Translations under genes and position numbers: made by a program
Shown: piece after piece, positions 25,735-38,200 of the stretch
Layout: every line of letters starts with the position of its first letter
Numbering within the stretch: position 1 is the stretch's first letter
Notes under the pieces: model-generated
Databases searched by the model: none
What the model saw: only the letters and a program-made list of their open reading frames with translations
What the model was told of the DNA's origin: nothing
DNA from: Vitis vinifera
Lineage: Eukaryota > Streptophyta > Magnoliopsida > Vitales > Vitaceae
Direction of reading: 5' to 3'
NCBI RefSeq assembly: GCF_030704535.1
Contig: NC_081811.1
Coordinates: forward strand, 857,501-921,500
DNA length: 64,000 nt

Positions 25735-26295
25735 TCACCTTAAAAGTGTGTTTAGTAGTGATTTTATAAAATGTTTATAATATTTTTAACATTTGAATTA
25801 TAATTTTTTTTAAGTGTTAAAACGGTTAAAAATACTTCCTAAAATTATCACAAATAAGCTTTTTAAAGTTTATCCATAAAATACTATAGGTAATTTATCA
25901 ACATTATAAGATTTTATTTCAGAGTGATTTTAGGAAATCTTTTTTTAATTTAAAAATCTTTTTAAAAAATGAAATTAGATGTTTAGTAAATTTTATGAAA
26001 CACTTCTAAAATTTTGAAAATTCGTTTATAGTGTTTTTTCTTTTAAATATTCAACAACATTTGATAAATGATTCTCTTAAAAATATTTTACTAAAAACAT
26101 ATTGAATAAAATACTGTCAAATATATTATAAGTGAATTTTTTTTTCCAAAATTTTAATAATATTTTATCAATTTCATCAAGTATAATGCATTTGGTATTG
26201 ATTATAAAAAAATATTTTTAACATTTGAATTTTTTTGTTTTTAAATATTAGAAAAACTAAAAATACTTCTTAAAATTACTCCCTAACACAATCCT
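25735..26295. repeat. Two diverged copies of a short foldback repeat
   Basis: Copies near 25740-25855 and 26185-26290 share 'aatatttttaacatttgaat', a T-rich centre and 'aaatacttcttaaaatta'. In the better copy, 'gtgattttat' at the start and 'aaaattatcac' at the end are inverted, so it can fold back. They look like relics of a small MITE family. Confidence 0.4.
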
Positions 26296-26976
26296 TCATT
26301 TTTTTCAAAATCCTTTTTAAACTTAAAAGTTAAAAGTGATTCCTATAATAACCGACAAATGGATACGTTGCAAGAAAACTCTCTATTTTCAAAACAATTC
26401 TTAAAAATCTATTTTATAAACTGTTAACATTACAGGCAGTTTTCTTGTTGTTTTATTACCAAAAAAAAGGAGAAAAAAGCCGTTGAGAAAAACATTTACC
26501 AAAGTTCCCAAACATAATGTAAGATTTGATTGGGTGATTGGATTATTAGTTAAGATATCTGATACCGTCATCCTAACAATATGTTGTTTCATCCATATAC
26601 CCAAACAGAGATTAACAGAATAGAACCACTGGGACCACTTGGTGGAGAAGTCATTGGGACTACTTTTGAGGCATCATTTTCTCACGAAACAAACACATCT
26701 GCCAATTGGCTCACACTTGAAAACCCCACCAAACTCAATTCTGTCGAGAAGCAAAAATTGAGACGTGATTGTCAATTTTCTTTTATCATTGAAGACTCGA
26801 AGTTGACACCTATATCCATCGTGTCCAAATATTTATAATTATTATATTTTTGGACTTACTATAATATCCAAATTAAAACTAATAAATTAAATGTAAGACT
26901 CAATTAAAAAAAAATCCTAATACCAACTATTCTCGTGATTCATGAAAGATAGTATGAAGAGATTTGGGGTTCATGT

Positions 26977-28235
26977 TCAAACTCTATTGTATGCGACTGA
27001 CTTGCTAAATAGACGACGAATGTATACCACTTGGAGCCCACTTGTAGCTGCCAACAAAATGTACTCTGCCAATGTGTAGAAGACCACACGCCTTCGGGTG
27101 CTTTCATTTGCTACAATGAGAAAACAAACAACGATTTTGGTGTAAGATAGAAGTATGCAACAAGTAAATGTATAATTTTTTTATGAGTAAGATGTGTATC
27201 GTTTGCATCTTGGGTGGATTGGTGTAATCGATTTGATCTTTCGGTTTGATCATCATTTTTAATAGTTGGATCATATATAAATTAAGTTAATTTAGAGTGG
27301 TTTAATTCAGGATTCCAACACTCGTAATATAATGAAGTTAATTTAACATTTTTTAGGGAATTTGGATTGAATTTTGACTATCTTATCTGAAAACTAATTA
27401 ATGGTTAATAAATGTTTATTTCAAGATTTCAACAATCCTAATATAATTAAGGATTTTAACAATTTCATGTGAAAATTAATTAGTTGTTAATAGATGTAGT
27501 ATTGTTGTATCTTAACAATTTTTCCCTCAACATGAGACTCTAGTGATTTGAACTCATGATTCTGACTTTGATACAATTTTTTTGATTGGGCTTTGATTGT
27601 CTCACCGAAAACCAATTTGTGGACGTTGAGATCAGGGTAGAATTTTTCTAACATTCAACATCATACCTTACAGACTTATTGTAAGAGTTATCATTTGGGT
27701 AACATATCGTTAGGTTTAAGAGTGACATTGTTGCGGCCTAACATCATGAAGTAATGTTTTGTTTATTATTTAAATTTTTTAAATATAAATATATATAAAA
27801 TATCTTAAAATTAGACAATACCGTGCAATCCAATTTTACAAATTATGAATTATATAATCCAATTAATATAACTAATCTGAACCTAACTCGATCAACTCAA
27901 TCTTAATCTAGACTTGAAAAAATGAGTATGAAATGGACTTGGGTTAAAACTCCGGGTTTAAACTCCGGTTTGGTTATACACAATATTTCTCAATCCATTA
28001 AGACTTAAGTTTACCACCACTCTAATCCAACCCAAAAGAAGGAAATGTGTGATATCTATTGGATTTTTTTGTTTATAAAATAGAATGCAATTTAAGGTAA
28101 CTTACTAGCACGGTGCCTAGCATCCCGGGCTTTCAAATATTTTTGCTCGGCCGCGACAGACAACAGGGCCTCCCTCAGCTCGGTGATCCTCACATTCACA
28201 GGGTCCAAATGTTCTGCAAAATGTATGCATACATT

Positions 28236-28273
<38 letters not shown>

Positions 28274-28908
28274 GAAGGGTAGAAATTAGAATTGAACTGA
28301 CCATCTTTAGCTAAATCATACTCATTCGGGATGTGGCCAACGTGTATGTAGAAAGACACAGTCTCTGGGGTAGCAACTGGATTATTGAAACAAAATTTGT
28401 ATGTTCCACTTTGTGGGGCCTTGAACTCAAATTTTTCTCCGGACGTTCCCTTCAGAGCATGCACTATGGCGCCTCCCGGAGATGTTACCTGCAAATTAAA
28501 TCCAAAGACATATTGCAACCAAAAATGTCAAAGAAAATCGTCTTTGAAATTCAAACATTTTTTTAAAACCCGTTCTATCAAAAATAATTCCAAAACCATC
28601 GCAATTAATGATTTCTCGTATCCAAAAAAAATAGTTATACCAAACTCTAGTTCATGAACTTTTAGGAGAAGAACGACACAGAATCGGATCAATGGAAAGC
28701 TTACAGTGAATTCGATTCCGGGGTGATCGGAGTTCCAAAAGATGTCGTGATCAATAACAACGAAGTAGCCAGAAACGGTGTCTCCTTCAAAGTGAACGGC
28801 CTCGGAGACACATTCCATGTTGCTCACGGTGATTGAAAGAGAGCATCCACGGCTGAAAAAGCTCAGAACGAACCCCAGCGCTGTGAAGAAGCTTCTTCTT
28901 AGCTCCAT
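26977..28908 (-). CDS. p24-family cargo receptor, p24beta3-like (complete)
   Basis: Type I membrane protein of the early secretory pathway that cycles between ER and Golgi in COPI/COPII vesicles and helps sort cargo. Exons 28908-28705, 28488-28302, 28213-28106 and 27110-26977 join through GT-AG sites with consistent phase to 210 residues, the usual family length. An N-terminal signal peptide (about residues 1-24) is followed by a GOLD domain. The cysteines in NMECVSE and YKFCFNN are the conserved disulfide pair, and EGDTVSGYFVV and FYIHVGHIPNE are family signatures. A coiled region (ELREAL..EQKYLKARD) leads to one membrane span near residues 172-192 and the short cytosolic tail RRLFSKSVAYNRV. 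That tail lacks the usual KKXX signal, as in plant p24beta proteins. The start is the first ATG after a stop in frame; a TTG further up is not used. It is divergent from the JmjC gene. Confidence 0.93.
28236..28276. repeat. (GA)n microsatellite
   Basis: About 40 bases of nearly pure GA repeat with one GGG interruption, inside intron 2 of the p24 gene, close to the polypyrimidine tract of that intron on the transcript strand. Confidence 0.9.
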
Positions 28909-29176
28909 TGGAGATTTGCTTTTTGAGTTTTTCAGAGAGGAAAGGGTCTGCAATGGCCTGAGGAGAGGGAAACAGTCAAGGCCGAAAGTTCGGTTTTATG
29001 GTTACTCCTTTAAACGTTCTTGTGATACACCCAGAAAGCACTGGGCCTCAGCCCAACGGATTTAGATTGGCCCATCATAAATGGGCCTTGGCTCTAACGA
29101 AGCTAAAATAGTGAAGGCTTGGGCTATGTTTGGTTCGGTAATCGTTTTAAAAATAATTTTTTGAAAACTTTATTAC

Positions 29177-29211
<35 letters not shown>

Positions 29212-29271
29212 CAAAACCCCCTAAACCCATCTATTTGTTCCTGTTTGGAGGCTCAGCTCACAGTGGTGAAA
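28909..29271. promoter_or_regulatory. Bidirectional promoter between the p24 and JmjC genes
   Basis: Only 363 bases separate the two divergent start codons. The middle holds several TGGGCY/RGCCCA boxes, including a perfect inverted pair GGCCCAT (29069-29075) and ATGGGCC (29081-29087) with a 5-base spacer, plus TGGGCCTCAGCCCA just to the left. Such site II boxes are known to drive housekeeping genes, often in both directions. A (TA)15 run at 29180-29209 lies on the JmjC side. Confidence 0.6.
29180..29209. repeat. (TA)n microsatellite
   Basis: About 30 bases of pure TA repeat, roughly 60 bases before the JmjC start codon, probably in its promoter or leader. Confidence 0.9.
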
Positions 29272-32200
29272 ATGGAGGGTTCTCTGCAAATTCCCGCCTT
29301 CAATCTACTTCCTTCATCTCTTGATTTTGCTTCGGTCGAATCCAGAAACGTTCCCGCTGTAATCTCACGCATTTTTTTTCCCCTTGAATCCTTAAATGTA
29401 TGTTTAATTTTCAAATTCATATATGTTATTTAATTTAGCATTTTTTTCTTGTGATCCAAAAAGGTATTTATTGGATGCATCAAGAACTGGAGAGCTTTCT
29501 CCAATTGGAACCCCTCCAATGGCGGCCTCGATTACTTGCAGGTTTGTCGTCTTACCCTCCGTTTGGTTGCTCAGAAACCTCAAGAAAAATACTAGGAAAG
29601 TTGTTCTGGAATTCATATTCATTTTACAGTGACTGCAAATCCTAGTACCGTTATATTCTATTGCACAATAATCGTTAACAATAATTTGTACCAATAATTT
29701 CATCATCATGGATGAATACATAAGACAATTGCTGATGGTCATGATAGATATGTTGGGTATGATATCGAAGTTATTGGCATTCTTTTTTTCTTAAAAATTT
29801 TATATGTTATTTTTATTTTTGTTGTTATATTTGGTTATATGAAAGAAAATCAAATATAATTAAAATTAGTTGGAAACTCATATACTTTAAAATTATTGAA
29901 TCCTCGGATAGAAGAGAAGAAAAAGTGAGATGAGTTTGAGGAAACATCTAAAAGTAATTTATTGACTTTAAATCTAGTATTTATTTTATTTTTTTTCCAT
30001 TTTTTATTTCCTTGCATTTTTTTCTTTCTATTTTCTTTCCATCACACTTTCCATCAAATTTTCTAAGAACCAAACATGGGTTTAGTGTGTTGCTTTGTAT
30101 AATGATTATGTGATGAAACTATGATTTTTCATGAGTAATACACCTAACCATTATGGAAGAACATTGTTTGATTTGTTTCAATGCTTTGCCTTCAGAGACT
30201 TATTAAGGTTTATAATTTGCATTTTTAATCAAGGTCTGCACTCACTGTTATCCATGCATGAAAATTTAGGAAAGAGTGGGTTCGTCCACAGTAGAGGCTA
30301 TGCTATCGAGGTCTGCTCCAGTATTTTATGGCGATCTTAGAAGCCATGAAAGGGTAATTTTTCATAGCTTTTCTATGTATTTCTACCATTTCCATATTGG
30401 ATGAGAATAGCCAGTTTATTCCATTACCCTTTCTTTTTGTAGGTTCCCTTACCATTTTCAGACTTTATTGGTTTTTGTAAGCAACGCCTCCAAGACAAAG
30501 ATGTTGGTGGCAGAGTTTGTTTTGAATCAGAAAGGCATGGACTGGCAGGGTCTGATGCAGAACAATCCAATTCGCTTTTAGGAGATGCTCCTCAACAAAT
30601 TTATTTAGCACAGGTTGCAAACGGGAGGCCTGAGATAGTTAGATTATTTTCTTGCTTATTTTATTTTATTATTATTACCTTCTTTATTTTTATTTTTTTA
30701 ATTTTAAAATTAAAATTAACTTCCTTAATATTTTATTCTTCAAATATTTGTAACTCTCAAATCTATGTTGTTGTTCTTATTAGGGTGTGCTACCAAACAT
30801 ATGCATTTGTTTATAAGGATAGCAATGCTGTTATTTTGAAATGAAAATTTGGTTACTTCTGTAATTCAGGTACCAATTATGAATGTGGAGAATGATGATA
30901 AAGTTCAACTGGCAACTTTGATAGAAGACATTCAAACGGTTTGGCATTTCTTTCCAGCACTCCCTCTATGTATTTATTTTTTGTGGCTCACCACCAAAAG
31001 AGGCTTATATATATTTTAAATTTATTTTTTTTGGTTTTTTACTTTTAATTTTTGTCATTGGAGTTTGATTTTCTGATAAACTCTTTTATCAAAAAAATAT
31101 CTTCTGATGAGCTCCTTGTGCAGTATGATTTTTCTGAAAGACTCTGGTGAACTTCTGCAGCCTGCATTTTTGGAGACAAAAACACTTGCTTCTATTAACT
31201 TATGGATGAACAGTGCTCAAGCTAGATCAAGTACTCACTACGATCCACACCATAATCTTCTATGCATAATTGCTGGCTGCAAGCAAGGTTTGCTTTTTGT
31301 TTCTAAGGAAGCATCTTTTCCTACTTACCTTCCACTCATATGTTCATGGTTATGTAAGGGCTCCTTCAATATTTATTTGAGGATGATGTAAAGCATCTAA
31401 AGATCTTTTGGTGCTTACAGCTTGATGAACTTTTCATGTTGTTTGCATTATCTGTCTTGTAACACAATAAAATCTGGTGACATATGCGGAGTTTAATTTA
31501 TTGACTAAGAAAGCATATATGTGCTTGTGTGAGAATCATGGGAACTTCATGTTCCAGTAGTGGACTCTAAAAGGAAGAATTAAAGAAAAATGTTCACAAT
31601 CTGGGAAATGATAAGGTGTATTGCAAGAAGTGAATAGTATTATTGTCTCTGAATCATTTCAAATTTGCATTGGATGATGTTACTGAGGGTTTTGAGATCT
31701 GTGGAAAACTACGGGATCACATAGCTTACCTTAAAGAGAAGGTGAAATGAAGAATTCCAAAATATGGGAAAAGATGATGTGTAACAAAAGCAGAGAGTAA
31801 GGTTATTTCTTTGAGCATTATTTCAAAATTGCATAGTATTAGTATTGTTGAGGATCTTTTAGATATATGGTAATCAATGGGAACCTAAATCTTATTCTTG
31901 CCTTAAAAGTCTATTAAGTGGCTTTCAATTGTCAATAATTACAAATACCATTTTGGGTGGGCGATTTTGATTTTTCAATCCAGATCTTCCTCAATCATGT
32001 AATATTAGTTAAGCATGCCTCAAGTGGATTTCCTGGGATGTTTTTACAATTTGCAGATTGCTTATGGTTATCTTTTAATCACACTTCAGGCTCCAGCAAA
32101 TACAATTGATCTTAATAAACTTGAAGGAATCAAGTACAGGAGAGGAACTCTGGAGCTGGCTCGTACAGGTGCTATGGAGGAAACTATCAAACTTAATATC

Positions 32201-35200
32201 AGACTTACCATCAAACTTGCTATTAGAAACCTTAGGGTTTTGGTTATGGAGGAAAATTCTCTGGCCCATACAAGGAAAGAATATCATTTAAGCAGGCTTG
32301 GGACCAAAATCTGTCAGTAAATTATACTTGAATAATCCTGCATGAAACAAGCTTTAACTCCAAAAGAAACCTGTACTTTATAATATTTGTAGGGTGATGG
32401 CCTCCTCAATCCTCAATCCTCAAAAGGACATCTTTTGTATCCTACTCCAATTTCCAGTAGGTTGAGTAGGTATAAATTACTTCCCCATGCATCTAATGTA
32501 TAATGCCTAAATGTGTTTTGCATAGTACCGCCTACCATGGTCATCATTATGCATTTTTTTATCAAAGAGAATGATATTTAAATATATATTGATTCTGGTA
32601 AAACAAATTCAGTAAAATATCAGCACTGATGTGCTAGGCAGAAGGCTTCAGGTGATGTTTTCTGTTCCTTGGCTGTAGGCTGTAGCAATCTGAATCTAAC
32701 TAGGTTAGGAGATCTTGACTCATGCAGTGTGGAATTGTCCTTGGCCTGAATTTAATTTTATCATTTTCTCAATAATATCTGCCAATGCATTGTTCCAAGG
32801 GTTTTGGGTGTATTGCAATTTTAATTTCCACGAAAATTGAACTAGTTTTGGACTCTATTTTGTGTGTGATAGAGGTTTCCCTCTGGAATAAGCTTCATTT
32901 ACATCCTTTTGACTTTTATGAAATCATTTGTCTATTTCAAGATGAACTAGTTTAAGATTGAGCTTTCATGTGGAATGATTTTGTATTATATATTTTTATT
33001 TTTGCTTTCAAGTTTATAATGTGCTCTTATGATGACCAATCTAATCCTCTTTTTGACAAACTTTTTGTGCTTCTCAGTTGTTTTATGGCCCCCTTCTGCA
33101 AGTCCCTTGTTATATCCAATGCCTATATATGGAGAGGCCTCAAACCATAGGTATTCTACATTATGTATCAGTAACAGTAAACTAAAATGAAGAAAATTAA
33201 TTGCTTCTAGTATTAGGCTTCCATTCAGGGTGGACTTTTAAATTTCCAGCTTGTAAGGCTCAATCTTTTAATTTCTTGTTTATTCTTCTGGAAGTTCTGT
33301 GGCTTTAGAGGATCCTGATTTTTCAATTCATCCAAGAGCCGAACACTCAATGAAGCACTCTCAGAAGGTTATTCTTCATGCAGGGGATGCACTGTTCATT
33401 CCCGAAGGCTGGTAAGGTTTAAATCCTTGCTTCTCCAAAACAATATTGCCTTCTCACCTTTTGATTATTCCATGTGGTTTCTAAATTTATTGATGACCTC
33501 CATGAGGATTCTGAAATGACAATTACATCATTTCTGTTTTGTTATTAACTGGAACCTCTTTTTGGCGGCCGTTGTATACACTGTGTGTACTTTTGTGTGC
33601 CCCTTTTGGCGCTTTTATACTATTTTCATTTACCTATCAAAAGAAATTAACTGGAACCTCTTTTTCTACCTTACCTGCTATGTGTTTTATGACTGTTTTG
33701 CTCCTTATTCATCAGTTAATGAGAAATCTAATATTGGCCACTATAAACCTCTGACATATACAAAGAATATTTTGCATTATATATGTAATGTTGACTCCTA
33801 GTCAGACTTTGGACATGGACGTGTGAACGATGGTTTGAAAGCCATAAGGAAAATTTCATTTAAAATATCCTTTTCATTAGGCCTGAGCTAGGTCCATTCT
33901 TGAGTGGCATTTAATTTGTTTTGTGATGGAACATCAAATTTTCTCCCCAACATTAAAAGGTTAGAAAGGTAAATGCATCTTGATAATATTTATAGAACAA
34001 AGGGACGATTTTTTTTTTTTTTTTTTGAGGAAGGATGATGGAATCATTTTCAGAAATCTCAGGGGAGTTCACTGTTATTTGATCCTTTAATGGAGCACAT
34101 AGTAATTCAATGATGTTTTCTTATGTTAACAGTCCCCAGAATCATATAATCACTAATTGGCTCTGGGAATTGGGAGCATCATCTCTCAATTCTAGGTAGA
34201 GTCATTTTTCTTGCCCATATTTTGATGTCACTGAATTGGATTTCTAGTGCTAGTTTTGGTGTTTAAGTGCAAACAAAAAAGAGGGTAGAGGCTCTAGCAG
34301 CACCATTTTATGAGCTTATTGTGGTTAACTCAGTTCATGTTCTTTATGGGAGTTTGAGTCTGCTGTTACTTCATATTTTTCAAATTCAACTTCCTTTACC
34401 TATGGAAATGTATGTGTTTGTCTGGGCCCTGATCTTTTCCTGTCATTTCATTCTATCAAAAGTCATTCTGCTATTGAAGTGTGCATCTTTGGACCATTTT
34501 TTTTATCCCTACTTTATAAATTTTAACCTTTCCCAAATCCTAAGATGCTTCCATTTTCAATGATGCACTCATTACTGTTGCTGTCACTAGTCTTCATTAA
34601 GCATTTTAAAACTGTCTCCTTCAATGTGCCTGTCACTGATCTAGTTGTTTCTATTACTGTTTTTATTTATGCCGGCATGGCTACTTGTAGAATCATAACT
34701 CAATTAACCCTTTTTTACCTGACCATTTTGTGCTGTTAACCCTAGAAGTATTGTAATTGATTGAGCTTCTCACCATACACTAGTATGATACTTCTGAAGG
34801 CGCATCTCTGTTAAGCCAAGAACCTTGTTTCTATCTGCTTAAAGCTTACTCCTCTAGATTTGGTTGTATTTATTTGTTCCTTTAAGGACTATGAAAAACC
34901 TGCAAGTTTTAAGCAAGTTTCTTGGTCATAGATCTGGCTACGATTCTGCATCTGATTGTTGATTCTTCAATTGAAAATTTTGATCTGAAAATCATGCTCA
35001 TTCAATGACAAAAAAAAAGCACAAAATGATGTAGCTCATTGGAAGCCTACCATGTTAGTGTAGATGCAATTGACTTGAGGGAAGTTTTATGTGAAAAACT
35101 GTGAGGCTTCTTGCTTGGTGATGGATTAATGTGTATATGTAATTTAAGTGATTGCAACAAGCTTCCTTTTTCTAACAAAGCCTGCTAATTTGATATTGTC

Positions 35201-38200
35201 ATCCCTGCCCTGGTTGGAAGCATAGTTCACTTTTTCATTCTTGTTTTACATATTTCTTTTATATTGTAAAATTATACCTAACATGCTTTCTCTATCATCA
35301 GATTTAATATATGTGTTAAGGAATTTTGTTGTTTCTGATTGCTTCAGGTTCCATCAAGTGGATAGTAATGATCTGACTATTGCTGTTAACTTCTGGTGGC
35401 GGTCAAACATAACGTCCAGCCTGTCAGAACACATGGATGCATATTATTTGAGGAGAATATTGAGGAGGTATTTGTGGTTATTTTCTTTCAAATATTTCAT
35501 TTAAGCATTAGTAACAGAGTAGACTTACTTTGGTTCTGTTTCCATTTCATGGTTCATTTGCTCGCCAACCATTGTCTTAAATTCCAGATTAACTGACAAA
35601 GAAATGGTATGTCTCCCCTCTCTTAGTTTTCTCATTTTCAAAAAGTGTTGATAATGCTGGATTGAAACTGACTCTTTCTCTTTTTCTTTCTTTCTTATTT
35701 ATTTAAGGTTTTCATTTTATTTTATTATTATTATTTTTACTTTCTTGCATAAGGACAAATATTTCCTTCACTGGTGGAATATTGTAACTTTTATAGAGCC
35801 TTCCCTTATTCATGATTTCCATCAATAATTTATCTATGCCTTTCTAATTTTGAACCACTATTTATCCATCTCACTTCTGAGGATAGAAGGACTTTGTCAT
35901 CGTCTACTCAAATGCTTGACGGTCATGAAAACTACAAGTTTTCCCTTAAAATACTTGTTGAACTCTAATCTCTGCAAAAACTTGGGACAAGTAATTGACA
36001 TAATGGTGAATGTGGTTATGTATATTTGGCGATATTATCAAATCTCTAATGAAGCTCTCTGGTACTTGTCACAAATTATCCCAGATTCATCTTGTTGCCT
36101 TTGCTGCACTCTGCTTAGAGCAACATGTGGGTTCTGATAGCCATGGGGTAAAATAGTTCAGCTTAAAATATTTGTTCTGAAATTATCATTGCTGGATCTT
36201 CTGTAAAAACTTGAGTGAAACTGGCAGATGTAATGCTCAATGTGGTATATATCTGTGCAAATATTGCCTCAGCTAAACTGATGTTCTCTAGAAATTTGCC
36301 TTGATTTATTCCAGAATTTCGCCTTGTCACATTTGCCATCCAAAAGCTCCAGCTATGAATTAAATCATCTGAGGCCTTTATCACATGATCCATGATCTGT
36401 TGTTAAATTTTGATTCAAATTTATTATATAGTGTCAGTCCTTTATCAGTGAATTTTACTCTACTTTTCTCTTTTTCTTTTTTCCTTAGTCAAAAGCATAA
36501 GGCATCTTCCTTTTTTTAAATAGGACAGAATCAACTGCTAGGTGAGAATTCTGCTGGTATGGAGAAAATGGAAAAGCATTCATGTGAGCTGCCTAATAAT
36601 GGAGAATCAGGTCAGTTTCTTTTGGTTGCCCTTTATTTTAGTGGAATACCCTATGGCTGGTGGAGATACTGAAAATATGCATATGTTAAAATCTTTCTGA
36701 GAAATTTATTAATACAAAGATTACTTGGTCTAGTATTTTCTTTACTCATTAGAGAGATGAGGATGTTGTTCCCTATTTCTATACAAGGTTTAATTTTCTG
36801 ATTTGTTCAACTTATTACTTGCCAGATAATCATGAAAGTGATTTGGATCAGACGTGTGCGAGCAAGGATTTAAAAGGGAGTAAGCTAAAGCAGAGGATTA
36901 TGTTGCATGAAGTGGAACCCCTTGCACTGCAGGCACTTCACAAGCTTGTTGCTTTAGTCCATGACTCAGTTAAGGTTGCTGATCGAACTGAACCAGTGCA
37001 CTCCACTTCAGGAAATGATTCTGATGTTAAAGTGAAAAGTGAACAAAAGAGAATTGTGGCAAGCGATCTATTTCATTTAGAAGATGACCCGCTCGCTAAA
37101 ATTTTGTGGACCCTCGAGCCACTTACACTTCAGAATGTCTTTCTTGCCATGGTGGTGAGTTTGTATCTCCTTCAAAGCCTACACTTTTTAGTTGGTGAAT
37201 GGACTTCCTGTCAACCTTTGGTTGAAACAATCCATGCTTCATGTTGTTTTCCTTGATAATTTAATCTGCCCTGTTATATTTATTGTGTCATGGAATAAGT
37301 TATTTAAATCTAAATGGACACTCCTATGTTTATTGTAGCTTGATTAATACTTATGAGGAGATCTGCTAACATGCATCTTTATTCTCACTAATATGCTAAG
37401 CATCAACTTGAAGTGGGCAACAGGTAATCATACAGGAGTTGATTGATTTAGGTCCCTTGCATCTTGAATAGAGATATAAACCCTAGTGTGACCAATTTGG
37501 TTGCTTGATTTTTGGTCTGAGATGACATTATGAAAATGTCAGCCTTGCATCATGATTAATTGTAGGAGATGATGCTGGTAGAACACCCACCTTTTGTCAT
37601 AATGAAATCATTGTATGTTTGGCCACTATGATTTGTATTTGTTGAAACTAGTCTCTGAAGGAAATACAAACTCTTTTCCAAGTGTATCACAATATATTGT
37701 TCTTTGCAGCACAACTTCCCAAGAACTTTGGAGGCTCTAATATTATACTTGCTTTCACCGGTAGGGGCTGAAGTCCTAACACGGAAATTTGAGGAAATGG
37801 ATCAACATATCACTGAAGAAGAAAGGTTCATGTTGGGCTACACATAATAGTTTATGAATTTTTTTTTCATTAATTAGATATTTGTCTCTGATCTGTTATT
37901 CTGCATTCATGGTTTTAGGAATGAATTCTACCAGCTTTTTTATGGTGTATTTGATGACCAATTTGCTGCAATGAAAGCAATCTTAAATGGGAAAGAGTCA
38001 TTTGCACTCCAGGTAATATTGTTCTCTCTCTCTCTCTATATATATATGTGTGTGTGTGTGTGTGAGTATGAATGCATAAGCTTTTTAGAAGAAAACTTCA
38101 TTGCCATATCAAGACCATGAATAATCTCTTTGGTTTGAAATATTGTTGGTGAAAGGAAAGCATTATCATGCCAATGACAGATGGGCACCCATTTTGTGCA

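Larger units (their letters stand above)
20301..26976. other. Gene-free AT-rich intergenic region
   Basis: No exon-like reading frame was found on either strand. The DNA is very AT-rich, with several foldback-type elements listed separately and one GC-rich island at 22745-23100. The rightmost 300-400 bases probably include the 3' untranslated region of the p24 gene. Confidence 0.6.

Noticed and set aside
26581..26838. 85-codon plus-strand frame
   Set aside because: Antisense to the probable 3' untranslated region of the p24 gene; no family resemblance.
32015..32320. 101-codon open frame in JmjC intron 6
   Set aside because: It lies wholly inside a well-defined intron, lacks splice context and resembles no family I know; composition is ordinary for an intron.
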